This document shows, one piece after another, positions 10,842-20,695 of a DNA stretch of 64,000 bases. A model generated the notes under the pieces. It was not told the DNA's origin. It did not search any database and was given only the letters and a program-made list of their open reading frames with translations. Each line of letters begins with the position of its first letter. Positions within the stretch are counted from its first letter, which is position 1. The translations under genes and the position numbers were made by a program. The stretch comes from Deltaproteobacteria bacterium (GTDB lineage Bacteria > Desulfobacterota > Desulfuromonadia > Desulfuromonadales > Geopsychrobacteraceae), in the NCBI GenBank assembly GCA_024279255.1, contig JAJRRT010000107.1, positions 62,001 through 126,000 of the forward strand, read 5' to 3'.

Positions 10842-11171
10842 TGCACACTCCTTATCTCAGAATTGTCTGCACAACTTAAATAGATCTATTTCTCTTGCCC
10901 CGAACCGATCACCCGAAAATCCTCGGTGTGATGTCGGGCCACGGCCGTGAATCTTTACAAAACAACAAATGCGCTCTTTCAGTACAAGTCTGAAAAGCGG
11001 CGTTAAAAAAACATCTATTTATTGTTCAAGCTCCCCTCATCCCATCAGATACGCCTGTCATTTTATTGAGGTACCAATATACGCCAATATTATATTTAAC
11101 CTGCCAATAAATCGACCCTGTTATCAACGATGAGTGTGCTATCTCAATGACTTGCAAACCCTGAATAGGCG

Positions 11172-11203
11172 AATGGCCAACCCGATGTTTTGGGTTGGCC
11201 ATT
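11172..11203 (-). terminator. perfect 12-bp hairpin AATGGCCAACCC-GATGTTTT-GGGTTGGCCATT downstream of the repeat-protein gene
   Basis: Inverted repeat read directly; about 50 bp after the stop of the 11252..11779 gene. Confidence 0.6.
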
Positions 11204-11251
11204 CTGTTAATCACGCGGAATAGCTTTGGGATTGTTCTGTTGACCTGTTGT

Positions 11252-11779
11252 TTAGCCGTTCACTTCCTCGCCTACGAAGTAGCCGATTTGTTCCTGATTA
11301 ACCGAAGAGTGTAATTCCTCGTCTACAAAGTAGCCGATCTCATCCTGGTTGATTGAAGAGTGAAGCTGCTCATCAACCCAGTATCCAAAGTTTTTACTAT
11401 CAACTGCTGAGTGCAGTTCTTCATCTACGTAGTAGCCAATTTCGTCCTGGTTGATCGAAGAGTGAAGCTGCTCATCTACCCAGTAACCGAAGTTTTTACT
11501 ATCAACTGCTGAGTGCAGTTCTTCATCTACGTAGTAGCCAATTTCGTCCTGGTTGATCGAAGAGTGAAGTTGCTCATCTACCCAGTAACCGAAGTTTTTA
11601 CTATCAACTGCTGAGTGCAGTTCTTCATCTACGTAGTAGCCAATTTCATCCTGGTTGATCGAAGAGTGAAGTTGCTCATCAACATGGTAGCCAAACTGGT
11701 CAGGGTTTATGCTGGCGGCCAGCAGTGCAGTTACGGCGAAGATACTAACAGTCAATACGCTCAAGATTGTTTTCGTCAT
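11252..11779 (-). CDS. secreted tandem-repeat protein: signal peptide plus nine 17-aa GYxVDExLHS repeats
   Basis: Start MTKTILSVLTVSIFAVTALLAA (matches the paralogue 13304..13573) then 9 x 17 aa; 22+153=175 aa, exactly filling the ORF. Confidence 0.85.
   Translation of the reverse strand: MTKTILSVLTVSIFAVTALLAASINPDQFGYHVDEQLHSSINQDEIGYYVDEELHSAVDSKNFGYWVDEQLHSSINQDEIGYYVDEELHSAVDSKNFGYWVDEQLHSSINQDEIGYYVDEELHSAVDSKNFGYWVDEQLHSSINQDEIGYFVDEELHSSVNQEQIGYFVGEEVNG
11355..11680. repeat. tandem DNA repeat, 102-bp period
   Basis: The GAAGAGTGAAG(C/T)TGCTCATC motif recurs at 11355, 11457, 11559 and 11661, exactly 102 bp apart. Confidence 0.9.
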
Positions 11780-12054
11780 GGTCTTTCTCCTTAGGCAACG
11801 ATTCAGAGTGAATCCGTTTCGATTATGTTTCTTGCCCAAGCTATATTCCAATGTCCGTGCCAACCTTAGAAATCCTGCAATATCAGCACCTTATGGATTC
11901 GAAGTTCCCAACGCCAATCTTGGATTGTAGAATATTCCACAAGGGCCCGTAGAATATCCGGGGTTCCCGCCGAAAACAACACTGAAATACTGTGGAACCC
12001 GATCGCACCAAAACTGGCTCTGACACGCAGAGCCAAACCTCAATGTTCAACAGC

Positions 12055-12936
12055 CTAATCAATCGTCTGCCCAATCCTCTGCCACCTCACCTCGATATTT
12101 ATACGATCCCAGGACCAATAGATCTTCGCAGCACGACCGCTAATCTTCTCTTCGGCGACAAAACCCCAGAAACGGCTGTCGAATGAATAGTCGCGATTAT
12201 CCCCCATGGTGAAATACATCCCTGCGGGGACTCTGAGCGGGGCCATGTTGTCACGTGGGCTTGCTTCTGCAGGGATGGTCTGGGGGTCCTTGTGCACCAC
12301 ATAATCTTCAACAAGCAACTGGTCATTCACCAGCAGTTGCTTGTCACGAATCTCAAGTTTATCTCCCGGCATCCCGATTACCCGTTTAATAAAATCGCGG
12401 GGACTGGCCTTGTCGGCATCTGGTGGGAACTCGAAAACAACGATATCGCCTCTCGCGATATGATCTGCTGTTTTGTCGATCAAAACATGGTCACCCACGA
12501 TAAGGGTATTCACCATACTGGCCGAGGGAATTTTATAGGCGCGGACATGAGCGTGTTTGATGTAGGCAGAACCGGCCAAATCACCACCAAGGCCAAAAAT
12601 CAGGTACATCGCAATGTAAACAACTGGGCGGTTATACTTTTTTGGCTGAAAATTATATTTCAATTTGCGCGCGGTCTTAACGCTATCGACAATAGCCAAG
12701 ACAAGAATCAGGATCGTCAGCAGAAAAAACAGGGCGAGAACGGTAAATGGGAGTTTGAGAGAGAAAAGTGTGATTGCCAGACCGAAAGCTGTAGAGAACA
12801 GGGCAAACAGGAAGCCTTTTTGTAGCTGTCCGTTGTAAACCTGCCCCAATCCCGGCATTAACAGAGTTAAGACAACGGCAGTCCAGGGTTTACGTGTTTG
12901 CCCAGCGCGCTTTTTCACCTCAAACTCAAAATCCAC
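12055..12936 (-). CDS. lepB: signal peptidase I
   Basis: IPSASMVNTLIVGDHVLIDK (Ser box), GDIVVFEFP, FIKRVIGMPGD (Lys box), GDNRDYSFDSRFWGFV. Confidence 0.95.
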   Translation of the reverse strand: MDFEFEVKKRAGQTRKPWTAVVLTLLMPGLGQVYNGQLQKGFLFALFSTAFGLAITLFSLKLPFTVLALFFLLTILILVLAIVDSVKTARKLKYNFQPKKYNRPVVYIAMYLIFGLGGDLAGSAYIKHAHVRAYKIPSASMVNTLIVGDHVLIDKTADHIARGDIVVFEFPPDADKASPRDFIKRVIGMPGDKLEIRDKQLLVNDQLLVEDYVVHKDPQTIPAEASPRDNMAPLRVPAGMYFTMGDNRDYSFDSRFWGFVAEEKISGRAAKIYWSWDRINIEVRWQRIGQTID

Positions 12937-13303
12937 AATTTTATTCCCTATTGATAAGTACCAGCTTCTTATTTAACCTTAAAAACAACAAAAGCCACCC
13001 TTCAGCACAAGTCTGAAAAGCGGCTTATAAAAGCATCTCTCACTAACCCGAGATCCCCACATCTCACCCCTCATAAAGATTGTCATTTCAATAAGTTGCC
13101 GATATATACCTGTTTCGCACCAGACCTGTCAACAAATCGACCCGTTTACCCTTGTGTGAGGTTACTCTATAACGTGCAGGGCCAGAACAGGTGAATGGCC
13201 AACCCGATGTTTTGGATTGACCACTCTGTTGGTCACGTGGAATAGTTTTGAGGTTGTTCTGTTTAGCTGTGCACGTCCTCGGCTACGAAGGAACTCGTTC
13301 TGA

Positions 13304-13573
13304 TCAACCGTTACCGTGGTGGACTGGATCTACATTGTAACCAAAGTCTTTAGAATCAATGGCGGCATGAAGATCATCGACGTTGTAACCAAAATCCTTA
13401 AAATCAATTTTGGCATGATCTTCATCGACGTTGTAACCAAAGTCCTTATTATCGATTTTGGCGTGTTGTTCATCGACATTGTAGCCAAACTGATCAGAGT
13501 TTACGCTGGCGGTCAGCAGTGCAGTTACGGCGAAGATACTAACAGTGAGTACACTCAAGATTGTTTTCGTCAT
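13304..13573 (-). CDS. secreted tandem-repeat protein, paralogue of 11252..11779 (four ~16-aa FGYNVD repeats)
   Basis: MTKTILSVLTVSIFAVTALLTA signal peptide nearly identical to the paralogue; AKIDNKDFGYNVDEDH AKIDFKDFGYNVDDLH AAIDSKDFGYNVDPVH. Confidence 0.8.
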   Translation of the reverse strand: MTKTILSVLTVSIFAVTALLTASVNSDQFGYNVDEQHAKIDNKDFGYNVDEDHAKIDFKDFGYNVDDLHAAIDSKDFGYNVDPVHHGNG

Positions 13574-13943
13574 GGTATTTCTCCTTAAAGAAATATTCAG
13601 GTAGAATCGCAGAATCCGTTACAGTTATGTTTCTTACTAGGTTTATAATCCAATGTCCGTGCCAATCTCTAAATATACGTAATATCAGCAGGTTACGGTC
13701 TTCGCACTGCCAAAGCAAATCTTAATTTGTAGAATACTCTACAAAAGCACATAGAATATTCGGCAGCACAACAAACAATCCCCCCTAAAGTACAGTGGAA
13801 CACATCGTCCCCCTGCCATTCATAATGGCTACAACCCGCTTTTCTCTGCGGAATAGGTATGTTTTTCAACCGTGCGCTCAGGATCATTTCCGGATTTGGT
13901 AGACTGTATATGAAGCAGATCGACACCGATAAAGGAGCTGAGC

Positions 13944-15476
13944 ATGGATTTTCTGAAAGAGCTTGGGATTAAGGACAGGAACTTTGGTGCTTCTACGGGG
14001 CTTGAATGGAATAGCACAACCGACCAGGGAGAGCTGCATATCGTTTCTCCGACTGATGGCAAACCGATTGCCAGCGTCTATCTTGCCTCTGAGCAGGATT
14101 ATGAAAGGATCGTGACCAAAGCCGCCGAAACTTTTAGACATTGGCGGACGGTTCCTGCGCCGAAGCGAGGTGAGGTTGTGCGCCAGATCGGCCTGCGCTT
14201 ACGAGAACATAAGGATGCACTCGGGGCACTGGTCTCCTACGAAATGGGCAAATCACTGCAGGAGGGAAAAGGCGAGGTTCAGGAGATGATCGATATCTGC
14301 GATTTTGCCGTCGGCCAGTCCCGTCAACTTTACGGCTCGACCATGGTCTCTGAACGGGAAGAGCACCGGATGTATGATCAGTACCACCCCCTTGGCGTGG
14401 TCGGTACCATCTCGGCCTTCAATTTCCCGGTTGCAGTCTGGTCTTGGAATACCATGATCGCTACGGTTTGTGGCGACACAAACCTGTGGAAACCTTCATC
14501 AAGGGTCCCCTTGAGCGCTATCGGCGTGCAGAATATTCTGGCCGAAGTGGTCAGAGAGAATGAGCTCCCCGAAGGGCTATTCAACCTGATCATCGGGCGG
14601 GGTTCTTCGGTCGGCGAAACATTGCTTAACGACAAACGCATCCCGCTGGTCTCGGTAACCGGCTCAACGCAAGTCGGTCGACACGCGGCCCAGGCCGTTG
14701 CCAAACGATTCGGCAAGACGATTCTTGAACTTGGTGGCAACAACGCAATTATTCTGAGTCCAAATGCCGAGCTCAAAACAGCACTCCCTGCCATCGTCTT
14801 CGGCGCGGTCGGAACTGCCGGACAGCGCTGTACCTCAACCCGGCGTCTGATTATTCATGAATCGATCTACTCCAGAGTCAAAGCGAGCCTTCTGAAGGCC
14901 TATGCAGGGCTGAGAATCGGCAATCCGCTGGATGAAAAGAACCACGTCGGGCCGCTGATCGACAGCGACGCGGTTATGGCTTTCCAGCAGGCACTGCAAC
15001 GCGCAGAAAAAGAAGGAGGAAAACTTGTTTATGGCGGAACCCTCCTTGAAGGCGCAGGTTACGAGTCGGGCTGTTACGTCGTTCCGGCGATCGTCGAAGC
15101 CGAAAACAGCTACGCGATCGTTCAGGAGGAGACCTTTGCCCCGATCCTTTACCTGATTCGATATTCCGGCGAACTGAGCGCTGCCATCGAATTGCACAAC
15201 GCCGTCGTACAGGGGCTCTCCTCGGCTATTTTTACCGAAAATCTTCGTGAAGCCGAACTCTTCCTCTCGGCCACCGGCTCAGATTGCGGGATTGCCAATG
15301 TCAATATCGGCACCTCCGGAGCGGAGATCGGCGGTGCATTCGGCGGCGAAAAGGAGACCGGTGGCGGACGCGAATCGGGCTCTGATGCCTGGAAAGCCTA
15401 CATGCGACGCCAGACCAATACGATCAATTACGGCAAAGACCTCCCGCTGGCGCAGGGGATCAAGTTCGATATTTAA
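13944..15476 (+). CDS. aldehyde dehydrogenase, ALDH7 (alpha-aminoadipic semialdehyde dehydrogenase-like)
   Basis: 510 aa; [75 protein letters not shown]. Confidence 0.92.
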   Translation: MDFLKELGIKDRNFGASTGLEWNSTTDQGELHIVSPTDGKPIASVYLASEQDYERIVTKAAETFRHWRTVPAPKRGEVVRQIGLRLREHKDALGALVSYEMGKSLQEGKGEVQEMIDICDFAVGQSRQLYGSTMVSEREEHRMYDQYHPLGVVGTISAFNFPVAVWSWNTMIATVCGDTNLWKPSSRVPLSAIGVQNILAEVVRENELPEGLFNLIIGRGSSVGETLLNDKRIPLVSVTGSTQVGRHAAQAVAKRFGKTILELGGNNAIILSPNAELKTALPAIVFGAVGTAGQRCTSTRRLIIHESIYSRVKASLLKAYAGLRIGNPLDEKNHVGPLIDSDAVMAFQQALQRAEKEGGKLVYGGTLLEGAGYESGCYVVPAIVEAENSYAIVQEETFAPILYLIRYSGELSAAIELHNAVVQGLSSAIFTENLREAELFLSATGSDCGIANVNIGTSGAEIGGAFGGEKETGGGRESGSDAWKAYMRRQTNTINYGKDLPLAQGIKFDI

Positions 15477-15517
15477 GCGCGGCTCCCAACATAACTTCAT
15501 CCTGAGGAGAGCGATTT

Positions 15518-16585
15518 ATGCCAAAAAAAATCCATTCCATCCTGGTGCTGGGTCTGGGGAAGGTTGGTTCTTTAATCGCGACCATGCTCCATGAAACAGG
15601 CTTCGCGGTCACAGGGGGCGACATTAAGATCCATGATGACAGCCACCCCTTTGATGTTATGAGCCTGGATGTATGCAACAGTGCGGAGTTGGCCCTCGTC
15701 ATGAGCGGAGTCGATGCGGTCGTCTCCTGCCTGCCTTACCGCTTCAACCTCGGCGTCGCCGGGGTCGCCAGTCAACTTGGTACTCACTATTTCGATCTTA
15801 CTGAAGATGTGGCGACGACCAGGGCCATCATCAACATGAGTAAAACCGCCAGCGGAGTCATGGCGCCACAATGCGGTCTGGCTCCCGGTTTCATTGCTAT
15901 TCTCGGCGCTTCCCTCGCCAGTCGATTCGATAAAATCAGAAGCATAAAACTGCGGGTCGGTGCCCTCCCCAGCAATCCCACCGGATTACTCTCTTATGCC
16001 TTTAACTGGTCCCCTGAAGGGGTGGTCAATGAGTATCTCAACGATTGTGAGGTGATCGAGAACGGTAAGCACAAGTGGGTTTCACCCCTGGAATGGCTGG
16101 AAAAAATCGTGATTGACGGTATCCAGCTGGAGGCATTTACCACCTCTGGCGGTCTGGGGACCATGTGCGAGACCTACAGGGGACAGGTCGAGAACCTTGA
16201 CTATAAGTCGATCCGTTACCCCGGCCATGCAAAATTGATAAATTTCTTTTTTGATGAACTGCTGATGCGTGAAGATCGTAAACGGGCCGGTGAGATCCTG
16301 GTACATGCCAAGCCGCCGGTCAATGATGATGTGGTTTATATTCATGCCTCAGTGGAGGGCTGGCAAGAAGAGAAGCTGACGCGTGAAGAATTCGTCAGGT
16401 CTTACCGTCCCTTAGAGATTGCCGGACGCCGTTGGCGTGCAATCTCCTGGACCACGGCGGCTTCTGTCTGTGCGGTTGTTGAACTCGTGAGTAATAGGAC
16501 TTTGAGCAACAGGGGATTTATTAAGCAGGAAGAGATAGATCTCGATAAATTCTTGCGAACTCAAAACGGGCGTTTATATGGATGA
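15518..16585 (+). CDS. saccharopine dehydrogenase / lysine 6-dehydrogenase-like protein
   Basis: SILVLGLGKVGSLIATMLHETGFAVTGGD Rossmann; APGFIAILGASLASRFD; LSYAFNWSPEGVVNEY. Confidence 0.85.
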   Translation: MPKKIHSILVLGLGKVGSLIATMLHETGFAVTGGDIKIHDDSHPFDVMSLDVCNSAELALVMSGVDAVVSCLPYRFNLGVAGVASQLGTHYFDLTEDVATTRAIINMSKTASGVMAPQCGLAPGFIAILGASLASRFDKIRSIKLRVGALPSNPTGLLSYAFNWSPEGVVNEYLNDCEVIENGKHKWVSPLEWLEKIVIDGIQLEAFTTSGGLGTMCETYRGQVENLDYKSIRYPGHAKLINFFFDELLMREDRKRAGEILVHAKPPVNDDVVYIHASVEGWQEEKLTREEFVRSYRPLEIAGRRWRAISWTTAASVCAVVELVSNRTLSNRGFIKQEEIDLDKFLRTQNGRLYG

Positions 16586-16772
16586 GAAGCTCCTGGTGGG
16601 AAGCTCAACTGACGGACGGGATGTCTGGTCGCTACTCCGTATCAGTTTCACCCCTACGCTCAGGACCTTTGTCGCTATTCAAATCAGTCAAACAACTCTG
16701 AAATCTGCAATCAATGCGAACTGTTTAACCTTGGAAGAGACTCTGAGATAAGAAAAGTACGCGACATATAGA

Positions 16773-18257
16773 TCAAGCTATATTTCCGAGTACGCCCAAA
16801 ATCCGGACCATCGCCAAAGTATCCAATTCACAATACTTCAACATCGCCTTCCGCAGCTCAGCCAGCGCCACCGGATCATCCAGCTCACACATCGCATGAT
16901 ATGCCCGCATCGCCGCCATACCGTCAACAATCTCGAGTCCCGCATAAGAGAGCTCCGGCACCAGCGCCGGTAACACCTCTTTGATCGAGTAGGACCCGCG
17001 CATCTGCCAGCGATACAGATCACGCCGCCGGAATGGCAGCATCAGATCGCGAACATTGGGCAGACGGAGGTTGATCGTAGCGGCCAGATCTGGAAAGAGT
17101 TCGGCGAGGTTCCGCAGCACACCTTTTTCGAAGGCCTGGTTGTAGGTCAGCACGCAGGCGTTCTGCGGAATTACAGCGAGGAGCTGTTCAATCAGTTCGC
17201 GGCGGGGGTCGACACCTGGCGGGGCGAGATACTCGAAGTGCTGCGGTTCAACACCGGCTGCTGGCTGAATATGAATCGAATACTGAAAAGGAACCTGCTG
17301 ATAGGGCCTTGTTCCGTCAAATTTCGGGATCGGTGAGTTGAAGCTTTCGAAATCGAGATGGCAGAGCGGATACCACAAAGTGCCAACAAACTCTTTGACC
17401 TTTTGAGTATCGATGAAATTCTGCTGAGACAGGGTCGTTTCAACCTGTTGGCGTTGCTTGGCATTCAGATCATCCAGCGGAAGGTCCGCAAGCCTGATCA
17501 ACCCCTTTTTGTAATAGTCGAACTTTTTGATGCCGTTGCCACGTAGATCGAAGACCGAATTTTTGGGAATATGCTGCCAGCAGTAGGGGATATAATCACA
17601 TTCGTAGGGATCGGTGCAGTGCGGACCGATATCGATAATCGGTTCCTTTTTTTCAGCCATGGTCAGACGGAATTCACGCACGATCTCCGGCAAACTTTGC
17701 TGACGCGCGGCGACCTTGGCACTGATATCTTCGGCATGAAAAAGCTTGTCGACCTCAATCGCACCCTGGCGTGTATAGCTATTATCAATATGCACCAGAA
17801 AAGACTTGGAAACCGACAATCCGCAACCATTTAAAACATACTGCTGAACTGCAACGTCGTCGAGGTTGACCGGTTTCACCCCGGTCCCCATCTTAACCTC
17901 ATAGATCTGCCAGCTATCACTATGATCGCTATCACGAACCAGAATATCCGCCTTGACAAAGATCGCCGAAAAAGAGAACGAGGCTTCGTAGATTATATCG
18001 GTGCCATTCTCGATCAGTTCTTTGGTACGGGCGAGTTGAGCAGGAAAGGAGAGCCCCTCATAGGGGACTTCGATTCCGCCGGGAAACAGTTGCTGAGCGA
18101 GGAGACCGACTTCATTTCCGGCGGCAAATCTGGCTTGCAGATCTGGCGGCGGCGGGAGCTCAAAATCAGGAGGATGTTTGGCCAGCCACAGCGCTTTCTG
18201 GCACTGTAATCCTTTGAGAATCAGTGATTTACTAAGACCGCTGCCAGTTCGCGCCAT
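16773..18257 (-). CDS. DUF2779 protein (RecB/Cas4-like N-terminus plus RNase H-like C-terminus)
   Basis: LSKSLILKGLQCQKALWLAKH; VKADILVRDSDHSDSWQIYEVKMG (D..ExK); CTDPYECDYIPYCW; LDFESFNSPIPKFDGTRPYQQVPFQYSIH. Confidence 0.85.
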   Translation of the reverse strand: MARTGSGLSKSLILKGLQCQKALWLAKHPPDFELPPPPDLQARFAAGNEVGLLAQQLFPGGIEVPYEGLSFPAQLARTKELIENGTDIIYEASFSFSAIFVKADILVRDSDHSDSWQIYEVKMGTGVKPVNLDDVAVQQYVLNGCGLSVSKSFLVHIDNSYTRQGAIEVDKLFHAEDISAKVAARQQSLPEIVREFRLTMAEKKEPIIDIGPHCTDPYECDYIPYCWQHIPKNSVFDLRGNGIKKFDYYKKGLIRLADLPLDDLNAKQRQQVETTLSQQNFIDTQKVKEFVGTLWYPLCHLDFESFNSPIPKFDGTRPYQQVPFQYSIHIQPAAGVEPQHFEYLAPPGVDPRRELIEQLLAVIPQNACVLTYNQAFEKGVLRNLAELFPDLAATINLRLPNVRDLMLPFRRRDLYRWQMRGSYSIKEVLPALVPELSYAGLEIVDGMAAMRAYHAMCELDDPVALAELRKAMLKYCELDTLAMVRILGVLGNIA

Positions 18258-18383
18258 ACCACCTCTCTTGTTTAAATGTCATAAAACAGAATCGTTGGGC
18301 CTGAGAGGCACAACAATGGGCCTTAAAAAAGGACAGAGCACCTGCCTCTCCCCCTGTTGTTGAGATGGACTCACCCTGATTTA

Positions 18384-20615
18384 TTACGGGATACTTATCT
18401 GAAAACGTTGAAAGGGGAAGTTTTCGAGCGGGCAGGATGGCACCCTGGCCATCATCCCAGTGCGCAACAGTTCAAACGTCTGCGCAACCGACTGGGCGCC
18501 GCCAAACAGGAAACCCTGCACTTCGCTACAGCCAATTTTTTTCAGGTAGTTGAGCTGATCTTCATTTTCGACCCCTTCGGCGACAATATGCAGACGCAGG
18601 CCACGCCCCATCGCGACGATTGCATCGACAATGCAGGCTTCGGGAGCCTCTCCTTCGATCTGCTGAACGAATGATTTGTCGATTTTGAGAGTGTCAACCG
18701 GGAACTGATGAAGATAGCTGAGTGAAGAGTAACCGGTACCGAAATCATCGACCGCAATAGAAATGCCGTGACGGCTCAAGGCTCTAAGCTTGAGAGATGT
18801 GGTTTCGCGATTTTTCATGATTCCTGATTCGGTGACTTCGATTTCAATCTGGTTGCCGGGGATACCAAATTCGGCGAGGGTGGCGAGAATACCCTGAACG
18901 AAATTGGGTTGTTCGATCTGTACGACCGAGATATTGACCGACACCGGCACTCTCGAAAGGCCCTGTTCGTGCCAGTGGCGCATCTCGGCGCAGGTCGCTC
19001 GCAGGACCCAGTCACCAATCGGGATGATCAGCTTTGATTCTTCTGCCAGAGGGATAAACTGATCCGGGTAGATAAGGCCGCGTTGGGGGTGCCGCCAGCG
19101 AATCAGCGCCTCCATTCCAACAATCTTCCTGTCTTCGCTATCAACCTTGGGCTGAAAGAAAACTTCGAATTGTTCCGATTCAACCGCATGACGCAAATCA
19201 CGTTCAAGGGAAAGATGTTCCCCCCAACCAGCGGTCATACTCTCCTGGAAAAAGGCAAAGCCATTCTTGCTTTCCCCTTTGATGTGGTACATCGCCACAT
19301 CTGCCGCACGCAGCAAAGATTCCCGCGTATCGCCAGCGTCAGGAAAGAGTGCAATACCGATACTCGCGCTGAGGAACATTTCCTGTCCGCCAATCAGGTA
19401 GGGCTCACTGATGCGTTGAAGAATTTTCTTGGTTACAATGGCCGCATCTTTCCCATCGTCAAGTTCTGGCAACAACAGCGTAAATTCATCACCGCCAAAG
19501 CGGGAGAGGGTATCCTCTGCCCGGAGACAACCCTGTATCCGTTCGGCAACTCTTTGCAGAACCTGATCGCCAAGACTGTGTCCAAGCGTGTCGTTGATCA
19601 ATTTAAAACGATCCAGATCAAGAAATATAACGGCCAGGATTCTCTCATTACGCTTGGCATGGGCAATGGCCAGACCCAGACGATCCTCAAAGAGCATCCG
19701 GTTCGGCAAGGCCGTTAACTGATCATGGTAGGCGTGGAAATTGATCAGCTCTTGCGCCTGCTTGCGCTCGGTCATATCCCTTGCGCAGCCGTAAGTGCCG
19801 ATAAATTTTTCACCGTCATCGCTATGACTCGCATTGTACATACCAACCGAACTCAGCTCGATCGGCAATAGATGCGTATCAAAGATTCGCGTTTCAACTT
19901 GTTCGGTATTCAGTTTAAGGCGCAGTTCGACGTTGCGGCTCGAACGTGCCCCGGTGCGTCTTTCGTTAAAGACATAACGCGCTAGTGGAAGGTCCTCTTC
20001 AAAAACCAGTTCGGAGTAATGACGACCGATCAATTCCTCGCGGTTGTAGCCGAGCAGATTATTGACCGTATCATTAACGAAGGTGAAGCACCCTTCCTGA
20101 TCGAGGACATAGACAAAATCAGGGGAATTATCAACGATATAACGATGAAGTTCTTCAGACTCGTGCATCACCTGCTCAAGACGAAGCTGCTCTTTCTCTT
20201 GGCGATAGCTGGCCTGGGCATTGCGGACCGTGGTCAAGAGTTCTTCAGCCGGATAGGGCTTACGGATAAAATCGTAAGCCCCCTGCTGCAGGGAATCTCT
20301 CACCGCATCAAAAGAGGTTTCTCCACTAACCACAATAACTCTGGTTGATGCTTTTTGCTGCTGTAGTTCTGCTAAGACCTGATGACCATTGGCTCCTGGC
20401 ATCTGCAGATCAAGCAACATCACCTGATACTCAACTTGGCGACACATCTGCAACGCATCGGAACCATCAGTCGCCGTCTGGTTCTCAAAACCCGCACCTG
20501 ACAGCAGAAGTGACAAACTATGCCGCATGGCCGATTCGTCGTCGACTATCAGAATTTTCTCGCTAAGATCTCTACGTTCAGACATCCAGTTCTCCCTGTG
20601 CCACTCATCGTTCAA
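18384..20615 (-). CDS. response regulator with PAS-GGDEF-EAL output
   Basis: Receiver (ILIVDDESAMRHSLSLLLSGAGF), PAS, RAEDTLSRFGGDEF (RxxD I-site plus GGDEF), GMEALIRWRHP (EAL), VAEGVENEDQLNYLKKIGC. Start may be MSERRD at 20585. Confidence 0.93.
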   Translation of the reverse strand: MNDEWHRENWMSERRDLSEKILIVDDESAMRHSLSLLLSGAGFENQTATDGSDALQMCRQVEYQVMLLDLQMPGANGHQVLAELQQQKASTRVIVVSGETSFDAVRDSLQQGAYDFIRKPYPAEELLTTVRNAQASYRQEKEQLRLEQVMHESEELHRYIVDNSPDFVYVLDQEGCFTFVNDTVNNLLGYNREELIGRHYSELVFEEDLPLARYVFNERRTGARSSRNVELRLKLNTEQVETRIFDTHLLPIELSSVGMYNASHSDDGEKFIGTYGCARDMTERKQAQELINFHAYHDQLTALPNRMLFEDRLGLAIAHAKRNERILAVIFLDLDRFKLINDTLGHSLGDQVLQRVAERIQGCLRAEDTLSRFGGDEFTLLLPELDDGKDAAIVTKKILQRISEPYLIGGQEMFLSASIGIALFPDAGDTRESLLRAADVAMYHIKGESKNGFAFFQESMTAGWGEHLSLERDLRHAVESEQFEVFFQPKVDSEDRKIVGMEALIRWRHPQRGLIYPDQFIPLAEESKLIIPIGDWVLRATCAEMRHWHEQGLSRVPVSVNISVVQIEQPNFVQGILATLAEFGIPGNQIEIEVTESGIMKNRETTSLKLRALSRHGISIAVDDFGTGYSSLSYLHQFPVDTLKIDKSFVQQIEGEAPEACIVDAIVAMGRGLRLHIVAEGVENEDQLNYLKKIGCSEVQGFLFGGAQSVAQTFELLRTGMMARVPSCPLENFPFQRFQISIP

Positions 20616-20695
20616 GACAACAATTGATTAAAGGTTTACTCCCCCCTCCATCTCTTCATCTAGCGGCCGGTTCATAGCAAGAGCTCGACAGACTG

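Noticed and set aside
11355-11680. CRISPR array
   Set aside because: The 102-bp periodic repeat is in-frame coding sequence for a repeat protein without variable spacers.
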